Assembly: GCF_036785885.1 (NCBI RefSeq)
Contig: NC_092323.1
Span: 15,818,501 to 15,882,500, forward strand
Length of the DNA stretch: 64,000 bases
Origin: Coffea arabica
Taxonomy: Eukaryota; Streptophyta; Magnoliopsida; Gentianales; Rubiaceae
Reading direction: 5' to 3'
Part shown: positions 11,176 through 23,300 of the stretch, one piece after another
How the letters are laid out: each line of letters starts with the position of its first letter
How positions within the stretch are numbered: the stretch's first letter is position 1
Program-made: the position numbers and the translations under genes
The notes under the pieces: generated by a model
Databases searched by the model: none
Seen by the model: the letters and a program-made list of their open reading frames with translations, nothing else
Told to the model about the DNA's origin: nothing

Positions 11176-14100
11176 AAAGGGCAGTCTAAGTATCAAGAAT
11201 TCTTGGATTAACCTCCATGTAACCAATTTATATTTTTTTTCCCACAGAATGGAGTGATTTTACTGTTAAAATATCAAAGCAGTTACAAATGATTAAAAAG
11301 TATTGTAGCTTTAGCAGAAAGGATTGATTTAAACAGCTACCTTTTCTCACCATCCGTCAACCCTGTTGTCACAATCTGTGGCAAGATATAAACAGATGTC
11401 TACTGCGACAAATTTCAATCAAATCACCTGAAAACTTTTTAAAGCTAAAGGATCAAAGTCATGGAGATGCTTTCAGATCCTTGTGTTGTTTTTGCCTAAA
11501 AAAGGCATAGATAACAATTCCTTTAGAACAACAGAAAAACAAATTATGCTGGCTATTCTTTTAATTGCCTGTAGATAATCGACAAGGTAAAAGAGAGAGG
11601 GAAGGAAAAAGAAAAATTTAGTTTTGTGCACATCATTAAAAAATCAGCAATGCAGCTTACAGATAGAGTAAATAGCTGCCCATCAAGTAACCATACATTG
11701 CTCAACACTAAACACTGTACATGCTGTGTGCTTGCCCCTTCTCGTCTTGTTTCTGATGACTAATGAGCACTGACTCCAGTCTTTCGTGTAATTGATATAT
11801 GACAATATCAAGACGCTAATAGAGTGTTGGACCAAAGTGAACAGTTTGAAAACCAAATTAGATAAGAACAGAGGAGCTCCTAAGAAGTTCTTGAACCAAA
11901 ATAAAAGGAGGGACTGGCCAACAAACTCTCACTACCTTGGGCATTTTGAAGCGACTATCAGTTTTATATCTTGCCTTGAATTAGATTGTTAAAAGACAGC
12001 ACAGCAGCAGCAAAAATGCAAGATGCAGTTCTTCTAGGTATCTAAAGATCAATATTGGATCCCTAGAGTACTCGGGCACCATAAGAGAGGGCTTACTTAG
12101 AAAGGCCTTAGAAGACTGACGAGGAGACTGCTCTACAGGGTACTGCAGTTGATGCAATTAGGAAAATATTAAGACTCGCTGGAACTAATCATTTAAGCGG
12201 GGAGAGATACGAAGAAGGCTCCTACAAAAAGGGCTCCAACACCCCCCCCCCCCCCCCAACAAAAGGAGCGCCTTGTTCAATTCAAGTAGTTCAAAAGCTG
12301 GTTTCATTTTTAAGGTAAGGCATTGAGAATCACTTTCTTTTGTCCACAGTGAGATTGAATTCTTATCTTTATCTTGTAGACATAGTCTAAGATTAAAATT
12401 CTGCAACCTCCTCCCCCTTAATGTTGGATGAAGCTATTGTCTCAAAAAATAAAATCCCAAAACCCAAATCCCACCAGTTTTTACCGCCAGCATTTCATTT
12501 GCACCCTCATTCGTCTCAATTTCCCTCTCTCTTATGTATTCCAACTCACTGTTCTGTGACTTCTCCCATGAACACAGGAACTAACAAATAATTCCAGACA
12601 TACACAATACAAATAATATCTCCTCTCCAGCCCAAATTTCCTAAGCCTATCACATCCACAGAGCACAAAGACTAAAAGTTCATTCAATCAAATCTGGACC
12701 ATAAAAATATAGCACATGAACAACCATACCAGGCACCATTGTCAACTGCTTCCACATCAAATTCGAGGTGGTGATGTAACTGAACCCAGCAAGAACCCAC
12801 AGATGGGAAAAAGAAGGGGGGGGGGGGGGAGGCAAAGGCCTGATGAGTGACAGGCAGGGAGCTCACATGAAGGTAGGAGACAGGAATAAAGGTTTCAAGC
12901 CAAGAAGTAACTTGTGGGTTTGAAGATGCTGCTTCTCTAACTTGTCTGCATGCCAAGGATTGTGTTTTTGTATGAACCCTCTCTGAGTATGCTCGAAAGA
13001 GAAGATAAACAGAATATAATGGAGAGAAGAGGGAGGGAGGGGGAGAGAGAGAACGTAAAGTAAGGTGGTTGGCTGTTAGGGAGATCGAGGATGGAGCAGC
13101 TGGTAACAGTATGAGGCTTGGAGGAATTAGTCGTGGTGGTAATCCTGGTGGACAAGGCAATGGGAGGTGCAGTTGAGTTTTGGGTTTTTCAGTGTTTGAG
13201 AAAATTGATTGTTGAAGTGGCCAAATTTACAATAGGAAAGATGATAGATAATTGAAAAACAAAAAGAAAGGTACTAAACAATTTTGCAAACTAATAATGG
13301 TGGTTGTAGATCTTCTTAGTTTTTTCGAATCAATCATAAGCTTTGCATTGGTCTCTATAAGAACCTCAGCCTTGCAACAAGGGAGGAAAAAAAGGCAAAA
13401 GATCAATGAGATAAACAGTGAAAAAATATTATCATGTGGTTGGTTGTTCACTCTAAGCTTATATGCAAATATTATCATGTGAAAAAACATGAAGACTGGA
13501 GAGGAGGTAAGGATCCTCAATCTGGATTCAAGGAAAACAATATCATGGACAGATTCCAACAGCAAACCAATATACAGATTCAGGACAAGCTGTTGTTAAG
13601 TTACACTTGAATGTTACAGGTTACCTCAATTTGGTCAGGATACAATGTTTACCTGTAAACAACTCGAGCTACCAAACAGCTTAAAAACAGCGAAATTCTT
13701 GGGACCAAAAAACCAAAGTAATGCCATAACATTACCAAAAAAAAAAAAAAGGAACCCATAAACGCAAGTACATGGAGTAGAAAAAAATTGGAACTATGCT
13801 TAGGATATTGGCAAGTAAAGCACCTACGCATTGCAAAAACATTAAGGTTCCCCAGAATAAAACTAGATGCTTGAGAAGTTTGTACTTCACTATTGGGAGA
13901 CCATCCCCCCATGCTTCTCTTACTCTATTAAGAATCAAATTCAAATGCCGTGGCGGTGATAAACTGATTACCATGCAGTTGTATTATTTTAACCAATCAT
14001 CAGGCTCAGTTCTCGGACCTTTTGACATAGCAACAGTTTTTACATAGCAAATAATTTCTTTTGTTTGTTATCGAGCCAAACTTAGAGCTATTTTAAGGAA

Positions 14101-14764
14101 AGGAACAGCCATTTAAAAAAAATGGGGAACAGCCACGAATTTCAAAATCTTGAAAAAAAGAAATGAAACTTGATGGAAAGCAGTAGTTGGATAAACTTCA
14201 TATTGAATTTTCCTACCAGGTTACTCATAGTAAAACCAATTTAGATGTCTTACACTTTACAAATTCTAAATTGCGAAAAAAAAGGCAGTAAAAAATGCTT
14301 ATGAAGCCACACTCCTACCACTTCCAAACCAGAGCAGCTAAATAAATTTCATATATTTAGCCAAGACAGACAAATCTTATTATGCCAAATTAACAATTAA
14401 CATTAATCCTTTTTTGCAAGCTTTCTAAAATGTCAAATAAAACAAATATATATGCAGCTATCTCATTGTCAAACCCCTCTCAACAACTTATAACATGAAA
14501 AATTCCTCCTCTAATACAGCAAGAATGCTAAAGCAAGCATGGTATTATTAGAAGGCTCATATGACTCCAACAAGAGAAGATAAAGAACCAACCCCAAATC
14601 AAGGGAACTCTTGTTACATATATCATTTCTGATGTACTATAACAAGTTAAGATTGCAGTGATAACAAGAAATCCATGAGCTACTAAGATTTGCTATACCA
14701 ATCCTTTACAAAATGTTGCCTCGGCTAACTATGTTAAAGGAAGAGGCATGGCAAAACATACCAT
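11176..14764. other. Gene-poor interval between FBN5 and ISY1
   Basis: Here the two genes converge. No protein similarity was seen. Noted features: a run of 16 C at about 12242-12257, a run of about 14 G at 12816-12829, and on the minus strand a CT-rich, leader-like stretch at about 13200-12850 (CTCTCTC and CCCTCCCTCC tracts followed by 158 open codons with no family signature). The minus-strand stretch could be the 5' end of an unrecognised transcript or non-coding RNA; no start context or conserved peptide was found. Confidence 0.5.
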
Positions 14765-16693
14765 CTACCGTTGAATATTAAGCATAGCCTTTGCTTCACT
14801 CTGCTCCTCGACTAAATCATCACTTGCATACTTACTCAAGAGCTCCATCTTCTTCTTTTCTAGCACCATTCTCTCAATCATCTTGTCATCCGGTAATGGC
14901 ACATGTACCACAAATTCCTTCTCCTTCTCTTTTTCCTCTCTTTCCCTCTCCATCCTCCTTTCCTCCTCAATTACATCTTCCACCTCCTCATACAAGATCT
15001 TAGATGCCAACCCAGCTTCTGCAACTTCCCCGCTCTTTACTCCTCTCCTCGCTTCCTTCTTTTTCTCTAAATCTGCATTCCAATCTGCCAAGGCCGCAGC
15101 CCTCATCTTCTCCTCTGCTGGCCCCTCTAACTTCTCCAAAATCCCATCCTCATCATCCCTATACCCATAATAACTTGCATCAATCCTCTTGTAAATGTCA
15201 TACCTGCAAAAGGTTAATACTCATCATCAGCCACAAAAAAAAAAATCCACAAACACAAAAGAAAACCAGATATTTCAATCCTGTTGCTTAAGAAATCCAA
15301 GCTGTAAAGAACAATATAATCAACAAACTCATATGCTCAGCCTAGGAATATACAGATCCGATATGCACGTTCTCAGGCACATATATTTTACAAATCATAT
15401 AGATAATGAACAACACATACATGATAATAATAAATGAAAACTTAAATTAAGTTGGACAATCAAATAAGGAAACTTTCAAGTCAACAATACATGAAACATC
15501 TCTTCTTTATAGCGGAAAGTCTCCTGAATTTACAGACTTTCCAAACTCAACAAATAATTCTTCCAAACCCCATTGAGTCATAATTCACCAAGGAAAAAAA
15601 AAGGCCAAATCATCATTCCGTTCATGTGAGAACATTAGGTCTGTAAAGAAATTTCAACATGTTTTGTTAATTATGAAAAAATGTATGCACTTCCCAACTT
15701 ACCATCTAGCAACTCAAAAGCATCTGATTTTTCCATCTTAACATAACATATCGATTTTTCGCATGCTATCTAGGTTCAATTACACAGTTCCACTAATCCT
15801 ATTTTGCTTCAATTAAAATTGAATGTCCCTCTCAGCAACATACCAAAAAATAAAATAAAATAAAAAGCACATATAAGCTTATGTTCACAATTATCCATAT
15901 CCACACAGCCACCTCATGACCATCTGCATCATCAGACAACAAATAACCAGACACGCAGGTATGTTCCCACACAATTCATCATTCACTAACAGACTAGTGA
16001 TTGCTCAAGGACTAGCCCAGTAACAAAAGTAACCCTTCAACTGGTTTTCAACTTTGATCTAGGCCTTCTACTAGTTACTCGAATATATTTGATTGCTCAA
16101 ACTAACTCTCTGAGTACAATTTGATCCAAAAATTTGAGCTTCAAAGAAGTTTGTTAACATTTTTCCCGCACAACTGCATGTAACTAGAATAAAACCAAAA
16201 GAAGAAAACAAAACCTCGATATTTTTTACCTCGTTCGCCTTTTACGCAACTCAGGTGGCTTCTCAAACAACTCCCTAACACCAGGTAGCTTCTTTGCTGC
16301 CCCAAAATACCTATATCCAGGGCCACGTCCACCAGGGTTCGGAACATCAACGATATTCCCATCTAAATCCGTCATCTTTGCCGAATTCTTTATGTAATTT
16401 GGTCCACCAAGCTCAATTATCCTTCGTTCCCAATGCCCTTTTTCTCTAATCAACTTATTAATCTCATCATTAAGGTCCCTCAACCTATGTTCCCCTAACC
16501 CTTCGTTCTGAATCTCCGCGACCTTCCGCCCAATTTCCCGCATAATTTGCTGCCTCCATTTATCTGCTTCGGCTAAATCCCGGCACTCTGAGGCTAGAAA
16601 TGGACGCCGTTCCTTGGGCTTCTTCTTCTCATCGGCTTTCATTGCTATGAACCTGTTTAGCATCGATTGAGCTTTCTCTTCGTTTCTCGCCAT
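14765..16693 (-). CDS. ISY1: Pre-mRNA-splicing factor ISY1 homolog (two exons, 300 aa)
   Basis: Coding exons 16693-16230 and 15203-14765 join across an AG|GTAAAA donor and a GCAG|G acceptor to a 300-residue protein. ISY1 is a subunit of the Prp19/NTC-associated spliceosome and affects the first catalytic step. The N-terminal Isy1 domain is nearly textbook: MARNEEKAQSMLNRF, the SECRDLAEADKWRQQIMREI helix, QNEGLGEHRLRDLNDEINKL, WERRIIELGGPNY and GYRYFGAAKKLPGVRELFEK. The second exon has YDIYKRIDASYYGYRDDEDG, then a Glu/Lys/Arg-rich charged segment and the conserved VHVPLPDDK and LLSKYASDDLVE before the NIQR end. Length equals plant ISY1. Telo-box repeats lie just upstream of the ATG. Confidence 0.95.
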
Positions 16694-16721
16694 GGTTGCT
16701 GCTGAATTGGTGGTCCTGCTG

Positions 16722-16748
16722 CTAGGGTTTCTAGGGTTTTAGGGTTTC
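16722..16748 (-). promoter_or_regulatory. Telo-box cluster in the ISY1 5' leader/promoter
   Basis: On the minus strand three AAACCCTA-type units lie in a row 30-55 bp upstream of the ISY1 start codon. Interstitial telomere motifs of this kind are common near the transcription start of plant genes for translation and RNA processing and are bound by TRB/PUR-alpha type factors (known for the motif class). Here they fit co-expression of ISY1 with growth genes. Confidence 0.7.
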
Positions 16749-18082
16749 AAATTGGAGACAAATTTTGTGGCTTCTTCCGGACTTGCTATTGAAGTGATTC
16801 ACTGATTTATTTGCTTTTGGATTAGTTTGGTTTAGGATTTCCGAAACTAACAGATGACGTCGTCCAATCGGCAACTTTTGTAGTACTGCTTCAAGTCAAT
16901 TCAGGGGGAATCGATTTTTCATAAGTTGTAGTACTCCACTATTAGCAATCGACTTATTTGTGATAATTATAGATCCACCCCCCACACTGTTGGAAATTAC
17001 GACAACGGATGTTATGTTTGTAATAGAATTAATTAAGATTATTTAGGGTTTCAAATATGGCTAGTCAAGACTGTCAAGTCATTTTGGTTTAATTGAGCTT
17101 AGATTCATAGATGGAACCAGGGTTCTAGTTTAGAGGGAGGTGAATGATCGTACATATTTTGGTGAGAAAATTTATAGCAAATAATGAAGTTTGGGGTAAG
17201 ATCAATCAGGTAAACCACAATGATAGCGTTTGAAAGAGAGTCAATGAGTGAAAGCATAATAATAGAGTTTAGATAAATTCTCTGTGTCATTTTTTTACTA
17301 GTACTATTCTGTGTTTTAATCCAATAAGGAAGTTGAAACTATTATTCAAACTTGTTTATTAATTTTCACAAGTATGTTCAAATTTGGTTTGTTTGTAAAT
17401 TGAGTCAAAATGTGAACGAACTTCTATCGAGTCAGCATTTTAAATTATTTGCACACAAATTTACAAGTTTAATGCTAATTGAGCCAAATTTGAAATTAAA
17501 TTGAACACAAAATTTTGCTCATGTTTAGTTTGATTAGTTTAGTGAACCAAATCCATTGAAACTCTTATAAGTCCAAACTCTTTAGTGAACCAAACTCTTA
17601 TAGTTTGATTTATCTTCCAATCCTTAATTCAAGTCAATTTAGCATAAATAGATTGTAATTATAAACAAATCTTTCTTATCCCGTCTTTGTTTCCTTTTAT
17701 ATAATTTCCTTATTAATATGTTGTACTAATCTTATATAGATTAGAAATTATTTGTTAAAGGAAATTTGTAAAGGAAATATTATAAGGAACAAAAAATAAC
17801 TTTAAATAAATATTTGAGGGGGAGGTAATAAAATGCTGGTGAAAAATCCTAAATACCTAATGCAATTTTGCAAAGTGTTTCAAGGAGCGGCTGCCTTGCC
17901 CGTCCCTCCTAATTTCTCCCTGGATAGGTTTTAATTTAGAGTTCAAAATCAAATCTTAATTTGAGCGCCGAAGAGAATTTGAATAGCAACTATATTACAT
18001 TTTCAAGTAAATCAAATTGACACTTTACCAAAACAAGTACTTGGTGATGGGAGTTGATTAGAGAATGTTTTTGAACAAGCTT
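16749..18082. other. Gene-free DNA between ISY1 and the repeat cluster
   Basis: No coding similarity was seen. The stretch has scattered GTTTGA(T/G)T and AACCAAA(T/C)T phrases like those of degenerate DNA elements in this genome. The junction with the first tandem unit near 18.08 kb is set only by where similarity to the third copy begins. Confidence 0.45.
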
Positions 18083-18628
18083 GCTGCTAAGTAATGCATG
18101 AATGGACAAAACACTTGTTTAAAGAACCATATTTGCTTACTTGGTCGTAATTGCCAACAAAAATGATGGAATGTTTATATATCTAACCACAAGTTCATGA
18201 AAAATGTATTTGATGCCTTATACATAATAACCGTAACACTATGAATGTATTAAAAATGAAAAATGTACTAAATAATTCATATTATTGAGTTCAATTGAGG
18301 TTACTAGCCTTCAAAGTCAATTAAGTATTTTATATTCAAGATTGTTTTTATAAACCTCAAATCTCCCTTCTCTTCCATCTCTCACTTCTTAAATCTTATC
18401 TTTTCCCTATTAGGAAAAAGAATAAAACATAAAGCAAAAAATCAATTTTATAAACCTCAATAGGAACTCAATCAATGTAGACTTATGTTACGCCAGTAAT
18501 CAGATTAGCTTTAAGACCTAAACAATTTTGAGCCAGTTCAATTGGTTAGTCACTCGAATCGGGTCAAATTTTTTGCAACATTTATCAAACTATATATAGC
18601 TTCCCTAAAATTTGACCACTCTTATGGT

Positions 18629-18768
18629 GTGTTTGGATTGCAATTTTTCTTTGAAAAATTACTACGTTTTTTGTGGACACATTTTTCAATTACTTTTTTA
18701 TCTCATATATATCGAATCACTACAGTAATTTTTTTTACAAAAAGTTCAGAAAAATGCAATCCAAACAA
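18629..18768. mobile_element. Small MITE in unit copy 1 (also in copies 2 and 3)
   Basis: The ends GTGTTTGGATTGCAATTTTTC-like and GAAAAATGCAATCCAAAC form a terminal inverted repeat of about 17 bp around a 140-bp AT-rich body. The same element sits at the same place in copy 2 (29550-29692) and copy 3 (33309-33447), so it was inserted before the triplication. Superfamily is not resolved; TTTGGATTGCAA ends resemble short hAT-like MITEs. Confidence 0.7.
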
Positions 18769-19284
18769 GTTTTTGCCATATTGTGAAACCAATCTCATAG
18801 TTCATTGCAAAGTTTTAAAAGGTAGGGGTGATTGAGTAATGCATTTTTCATTGCTCTAAGTGTGGGCGAAAGCCTCAAGGCATTAGGCATAACCCCTATA
18901 GATTTCTAAGTTTTAACCAATAAAAAAAGAAAAAAATACATATAATTTTGTCAATAAATTGTATACAATTATAAGTTTCAGCTTTCAAATAAATTTTGTT
19001 GGTTAAATAAATAGTTAATTAGATAACAAACATGAAGTCCACTAAAGAAATCAAGAGAACTTTAACGAATTGAGGGCTCAATTATAATTTTACAAAGGAT
19101 GAATTGCAAAAAAGATAGTCCGAATGAAAATGGGAAGATTTTGAAGTTTAAAAAAGTACAAGGATTTGAAAGATAAAACTTGATATCAGAAAGAGCCGCC
19201 GCCGATCCATTGAAGTTTTCAACTAAACAAGCCCAACTCCTTCTCCTCTGTGTCCAGGTTAGCTTCCAGCAACTGCAACAAGAA

Positions 19285-19597
19285 CCCCAAAACCCCCTAA
19301 AAATTAAACGAAAACGCGTACCGACACACCCCTAGTGCGTGTTTGTGTCAGGAAGTGATTGATTGAAGGTGTAGCTAATGTCGGTGGATTGTTCTTTGAG
19401 ACTAATTCACAACAGCCCTTTATCAATGGCTGCTTTTTTACCCAAAAAAGTCAGGCTTTACTGTCAAATGCTCCTCCTCCTCCTCCTCTCAAGGCTTCTC
19501 TTCTGCTGGTAGATCCTGTTTCTACCCCTTTATTCTTTTGCGCATTTCTTCATATGGGGTTGGTGTTAGAAAACATATTTATGCTCGGAAACGTGTC
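19285..19597 (+). pseudogene. Dead copy of CARA 5'UTR, exon 1 and start of intron 1
   Basis: This stretch matches 37073-37380 of the CARA gene. The start codon survives at 19378, and the first residues follow the CARA transit peptide ([13 protein letters not shown]), but two bases are lost after the codon pair for Arg-Leu near 19454. The frame shifts and runs into CTC repeats and then a stop. Similarity continues through the exon-1 donor and part of intron 1, then breaks at 19597. The TATA box of the real gene (37061) has no counterpart, because this copy joins the tandem unit directly to the 5'UTR at a shared CCAAAACCC. It cannot make CARA. Confidence 0.88.
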
Positions 19598-19783
19598 GAT
19601 TAGGAAAAAGAATAAAACATAAAGCAAAAAATCAATTTTATAAACCTCAGTAGGAACTCAATCAATATAGACTTATGTTAGGTCATTGATTAGGTTGGCT
19701 TTAAGACCTAAACAATTTTGAGCCAGTTCACTTGGTTAATCTCTCGAATCGGGTCAAATTTTTTGCAGCATTTATCAAACTAT
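19598..19783 (+). repeat. Tandem unit, copy 2, left part
   Basis: The sequence starts mid-unit and runs to CATTTATCAAACTAT, where it is cut by the Harbinger-like element. It resumes at 29512 with TATATATAGCTCCCCTG, and the TAT overlap is the target duplication. Copy 3 gives the uncut form of this site. Confidence 0.85.
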
Positions 19784-20332
19784 GGCCCTATTTGAAACCT
19801 AAGTTTTTTGACAAGTTTGTTTGCTACTAGTTTTTTAACAACTTTTGCTACAGGAACCCCAAAAAATCTTATCAAAATTTTTAACCTACACATTCAAAAT
19901 ATCTAATACACAAAAAACTTCCTCTTTTCTTCCCCACCCTGATCCACCACACCTTCATCGCCGGCCACCACCTCCGCCGCTGCTTCCGGCGCTGGCCTTC
20001 CTTTTTTTTTTTCCTTTCTCCCTCTCCCCCTCTCCTACCCTTCCCCTCCCCCTTTGACCGATTTGCAACCCTTCTATTTTCTTTTTTCTTTTGTTTTCTC
20101 TCCCTCCCCCTTTTCTTCCCTCCCCTCTCCTCTCCCTCCGCTCCCCAGCCACGCTCCCCCTTCCCTTAGCTGCGATCTGGTACCGTGATTGGCTACGATC
20201 TAGTCACGCGATCAGATTGGGCAAAAGGGGAGAGCGGAAGGGAAGGAGAGGGGAAGAGGGAGATGGACGAGAGGGGAAGAGAAAAAGCAAAAAATAATAA
20301 TAATAAAAGAACAAAACCATGGCTGCTGGTTC

Positions 20333-23294
20333 TGTGAAACCCGCGATTTTTGGCCCCTATTTTATTATGTCATTATTGTAATTTTTCCAATTAATTAAAA
20401 AGATAAAGTTTTAGGTAAAAAGAAATAATAAAATAAAGTAACGGTAGGATGGGCTAAGTGGTTCTATTAAACAAAAAAAAAAAAAAAAACTTTGGCCCAA
20501 CCCACCTACTAGTAGGTAGTGCTAGGTTTAGGATTTCATTGAAACCCTAGACAGAAAAGTAACCCCAACCTTACATTTCTTTTGTCTGCCTCCCTAGAGC
20601 AAGAGCCGTCAGTGAGAAGAGAAGGGAGAAGACAAGAAAGTACAAAGAGTAATCTCTACACCATCAACATCCAAACCAATACAAGTAAGATTCTGACCTA
20701 TAATTTTATGATTTATTCTTTGTACGAATTTTATAAGCCTAGGTGTTCAATGGGTGATTCTAATAGAATTGAGTCAAGATGCTCGATAGCTATTAAGGGT
20801 TCCAATTCATATATTAGCATATTCTAACAACTTGTAGGAATTTACGATGGAATATGTCAGTGCAAATGGTATCGAGCACCAAAATTATTGTGTGAATTCT
20901 GTGGATTGCACAACCACAACTGGTGTATCATTTGTGGGTTGCATATTCATGGAATGGATGGATTGGAAGCCTTTGTTTCCTGGAAGAGATCATATACATA
21001 AGCTACGTATTCTTGTGAAGGCTTTCTTATTTGGAGGTAGACATTATATGGTGATTTTTTTTAAATAAAGTATTAGAAGCACTGTGTTAAGTTTATTGTT
21101 CTTGATAAACTGTTCATATAGCAATGCAATGGGTTTCTGTAAGGCCTAATATACACCGATTGATGTCTCTGGTGAAAAAAAAAAAAAAAGATAGTCCAAA
21201 ACAATTAGTAGTTTGGTCTTGGTCTTACGGCTGAAAGTACAAAAGAAAGAAAAGAATTAAACATTAATCCATCAAGCCAACGGGATAATAATTCCAAAGC
21301 TTTCACAACACAAACAAGACAGACCCAGAGAAAAAGAAAGAAGAGAATGAACCCTTATTGGAGCAAGAGAAAAGGTACAATTGGCAATTAGTCCCAAGGA
21401 TGAAGACGTGCTTGAGTTTCATATTTGGTTTCCATAACTTTCAATACAACTCCAAAACATTTAAGATAATTAAAGTATTCTGAAGATTACTTTATGGTCC
21501 AGAAGGTTTGACATATAACTGGTTCTATAAATTGATCTTGAATCAAGTGGTCTAATGGTTAAATTGACTCCAAAATATTTTAAAATTACCTAACGATATA
21601 TGTTGATATTTTGTAATGCCCAAATTAGTTAGGCTCAGTCATTTTCATAAAGTAGATTATTTTAAAAGTCTTAATTTTTCTTAAAAGTCCAACGCTATTA
21701 TAAATACCCAATTTTGGTTAAACAAATAAAAAAAAAGAAAAGAAAAATGAGTGAAACTGTCTAAGTTAGGAAATTTTAGGAAGGGGAGCCATGCTATTTT
21801 TGGGAAACTATTCAAGAACATTTTAGTGAATGTCCAAACATGTTTTCTAGAATTATTTATGGTAGGACTATGCATTTCAAAATTAAGATAATTAAATTGA
21901 TTAAGGGATATATGTTATTGGTTATAGGTTTGAAGCAAGTTTAAGGGCACATTAAGAATTTTCTCAAGAGAGCAGTTTGAGGTAGGTGGTACTTACCCTT
22001 CTGAGATTTCAAATGTGCAAAATGAAATGCTTGTTTTCAATCCTATTTTGTGGTGTTGACTCGAAAGGTGTTTGATTAAATGCTTTACTTGGATATTCAT
22101 GAAAGTTATATTTTACTATACAAAAATGGACCATGTGACTTAGTTGAAATGTTTGGATATGTTCTTATATGCAAAATAAGCTGAATCTTTTATGAAAGCA
22201 AAGATTTATGTATGTGATATGTGAAATGAATTTTGACAAGTAAAGCTCAGAGCAGTCATGGAATAGACGATAGGGGCTATAGTCCTGTCTAACCGCCATG
22301 GTAGCCTGGTATAAAGCCCAGTCGATTGGTGAGGTCACGGTAGCCTGGTATAGAGCCCAGCCGATTGACCGAGTGATAAAATCATGGTAGCCTGGTATAA
22401 AGCCCAGCCGATTGACCAATTGAGAAAGTCATGGTAGCCTGGTATAAAACCCAGCCGATTGACCCAAGATTGAAATAAGACCAATCGGTAGTCATGAAAC
22501 TTATTGGTCGCCCACTTAGAAGGGGTAAAATCTCTAGGCTGAGTACTCAGTAGCCGGTCATTACATGTACTTGTTATGAGTTGAACTGAAAGAAGGTTTA
22601 TGAACGATATGAAGTGATTTATGAACTATTTTGAAATGATCTATGAACGGATATGTGACGTTTTATGGGATGATACATGATTGGATATGGAGATGCATAT
22701 GAATTGTTGCAAAGTGATTTATGACGTTACGATTTTCCAAGTATGGTTGTCAATAAAGTGCTTTTATATTCCTTGTCATTCTTTACTATTGATTGTTTTA
22801 TAAATGATGTTACTTTCAAAATTATGGATGTGAATGATATGCAAACGATTTGGGTTGTACCCATATTTATATATGTATCTATAAAATTAAGAGTGCATGG
22901 TCCAACAGAGGGGTAAATATTACTTACTGAGCGATGTGTCGCTCAACCCACTTCTTACTATTTTTGCAGATTCTGAAGAGTATGAATTGGTTTACATAGA
23001 AGACCCTGAGGATGACTTTTATTAGTTTAGGTGCATAGAAGTTGGCAGGCTAGCTACTTCTAGTTGTTAGTCTTATTTACTTTTGTTTCCGCTGTTTCAA
23101 TTGGAGAATAAATGTACGAACGTCTGGAATATTCGTAGACTTCCTTTTATATGTAATTCGTACCGCATTTTATTTAGTTGAATTATTTAGTGCTGTTAAG
23201 GTTAAATTAGTTAATGTAGCCTTGTATTCTCAAGTGAGACTTGGGAGTACGGCGGATGTCATGTGACGGGCACGTGCGAGCTCGGGGCGTGACA
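20333..23294 (+). repeat. 5' LTR (2962 bp)
   Basis: TG...CA borders, 2962 bp. It carries a 4-unit tandem repeat at 22297-22464. Differences from the 3' LTR are scattered base changes, A-tract length changes (for example 20470-20487) and one tandem unit. The small reading frames inside (e.g. 20582-20827, 20847-21068) are present in both LTRs but look like chance frames. Confidence 0.93.
22297..22464 (+). repeat. Tandem repeat in the 5' LTR, four units of about 40-48 bp
   Basis: Each unit begins CATGGTAGCCTGGTATA (one with CACGG) and ends with CCCAGCCGATTGACC or a close variant. Four units are present here; the 3' LTR has three. Unit number therefore changed after or during insertion. Confidence 0.88.
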
Positions 23295-23300
23295 TTTTTA

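Larger units (their letters stand above)
18083..19597 (+). repeat. Tandem unit, copy 1 (includes CARA 5'-end fragment)
   Basis: From TTGCTGCTAAGTAATGCATG (18083) through TTGCTTACTTGGTC, CTCGAATCGGGTCAAATTTT (18556) and CCAGCAACTGCAACAAGA (19267), the sequence recurs in copy 2 (19598-19783 plus 29512-30224) and copy 3 (30225-30276, 31163-31618, 33261 to about 33980). Copy 1 is the only uninterrupted one and continues into CARA exon 1. A sharp junction occurs at 19597, where CARA-like sequence switches to ATTAGGAAAAAGAATAAAAC, equivalent to 18411, i.e. the middle of the next unit. This marks an unequal tandem duplication. Confidence 0.85.

Noticed and set aside
13227-13565. 112-codon minus frame with hydrophobic stretches
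   Set aside because: Phe/Leu/Ser-rich chance frame in AT-rich DNA; no conserved motif or splice context.
20582-21068. Two small open frames in the 5' LTR, repeated in part in the 3' LTR
   Set aside because: Their repetition follows from LTR identity; no gag- or pol-like motif is present, and the second frame is broken in the 3' LTR.
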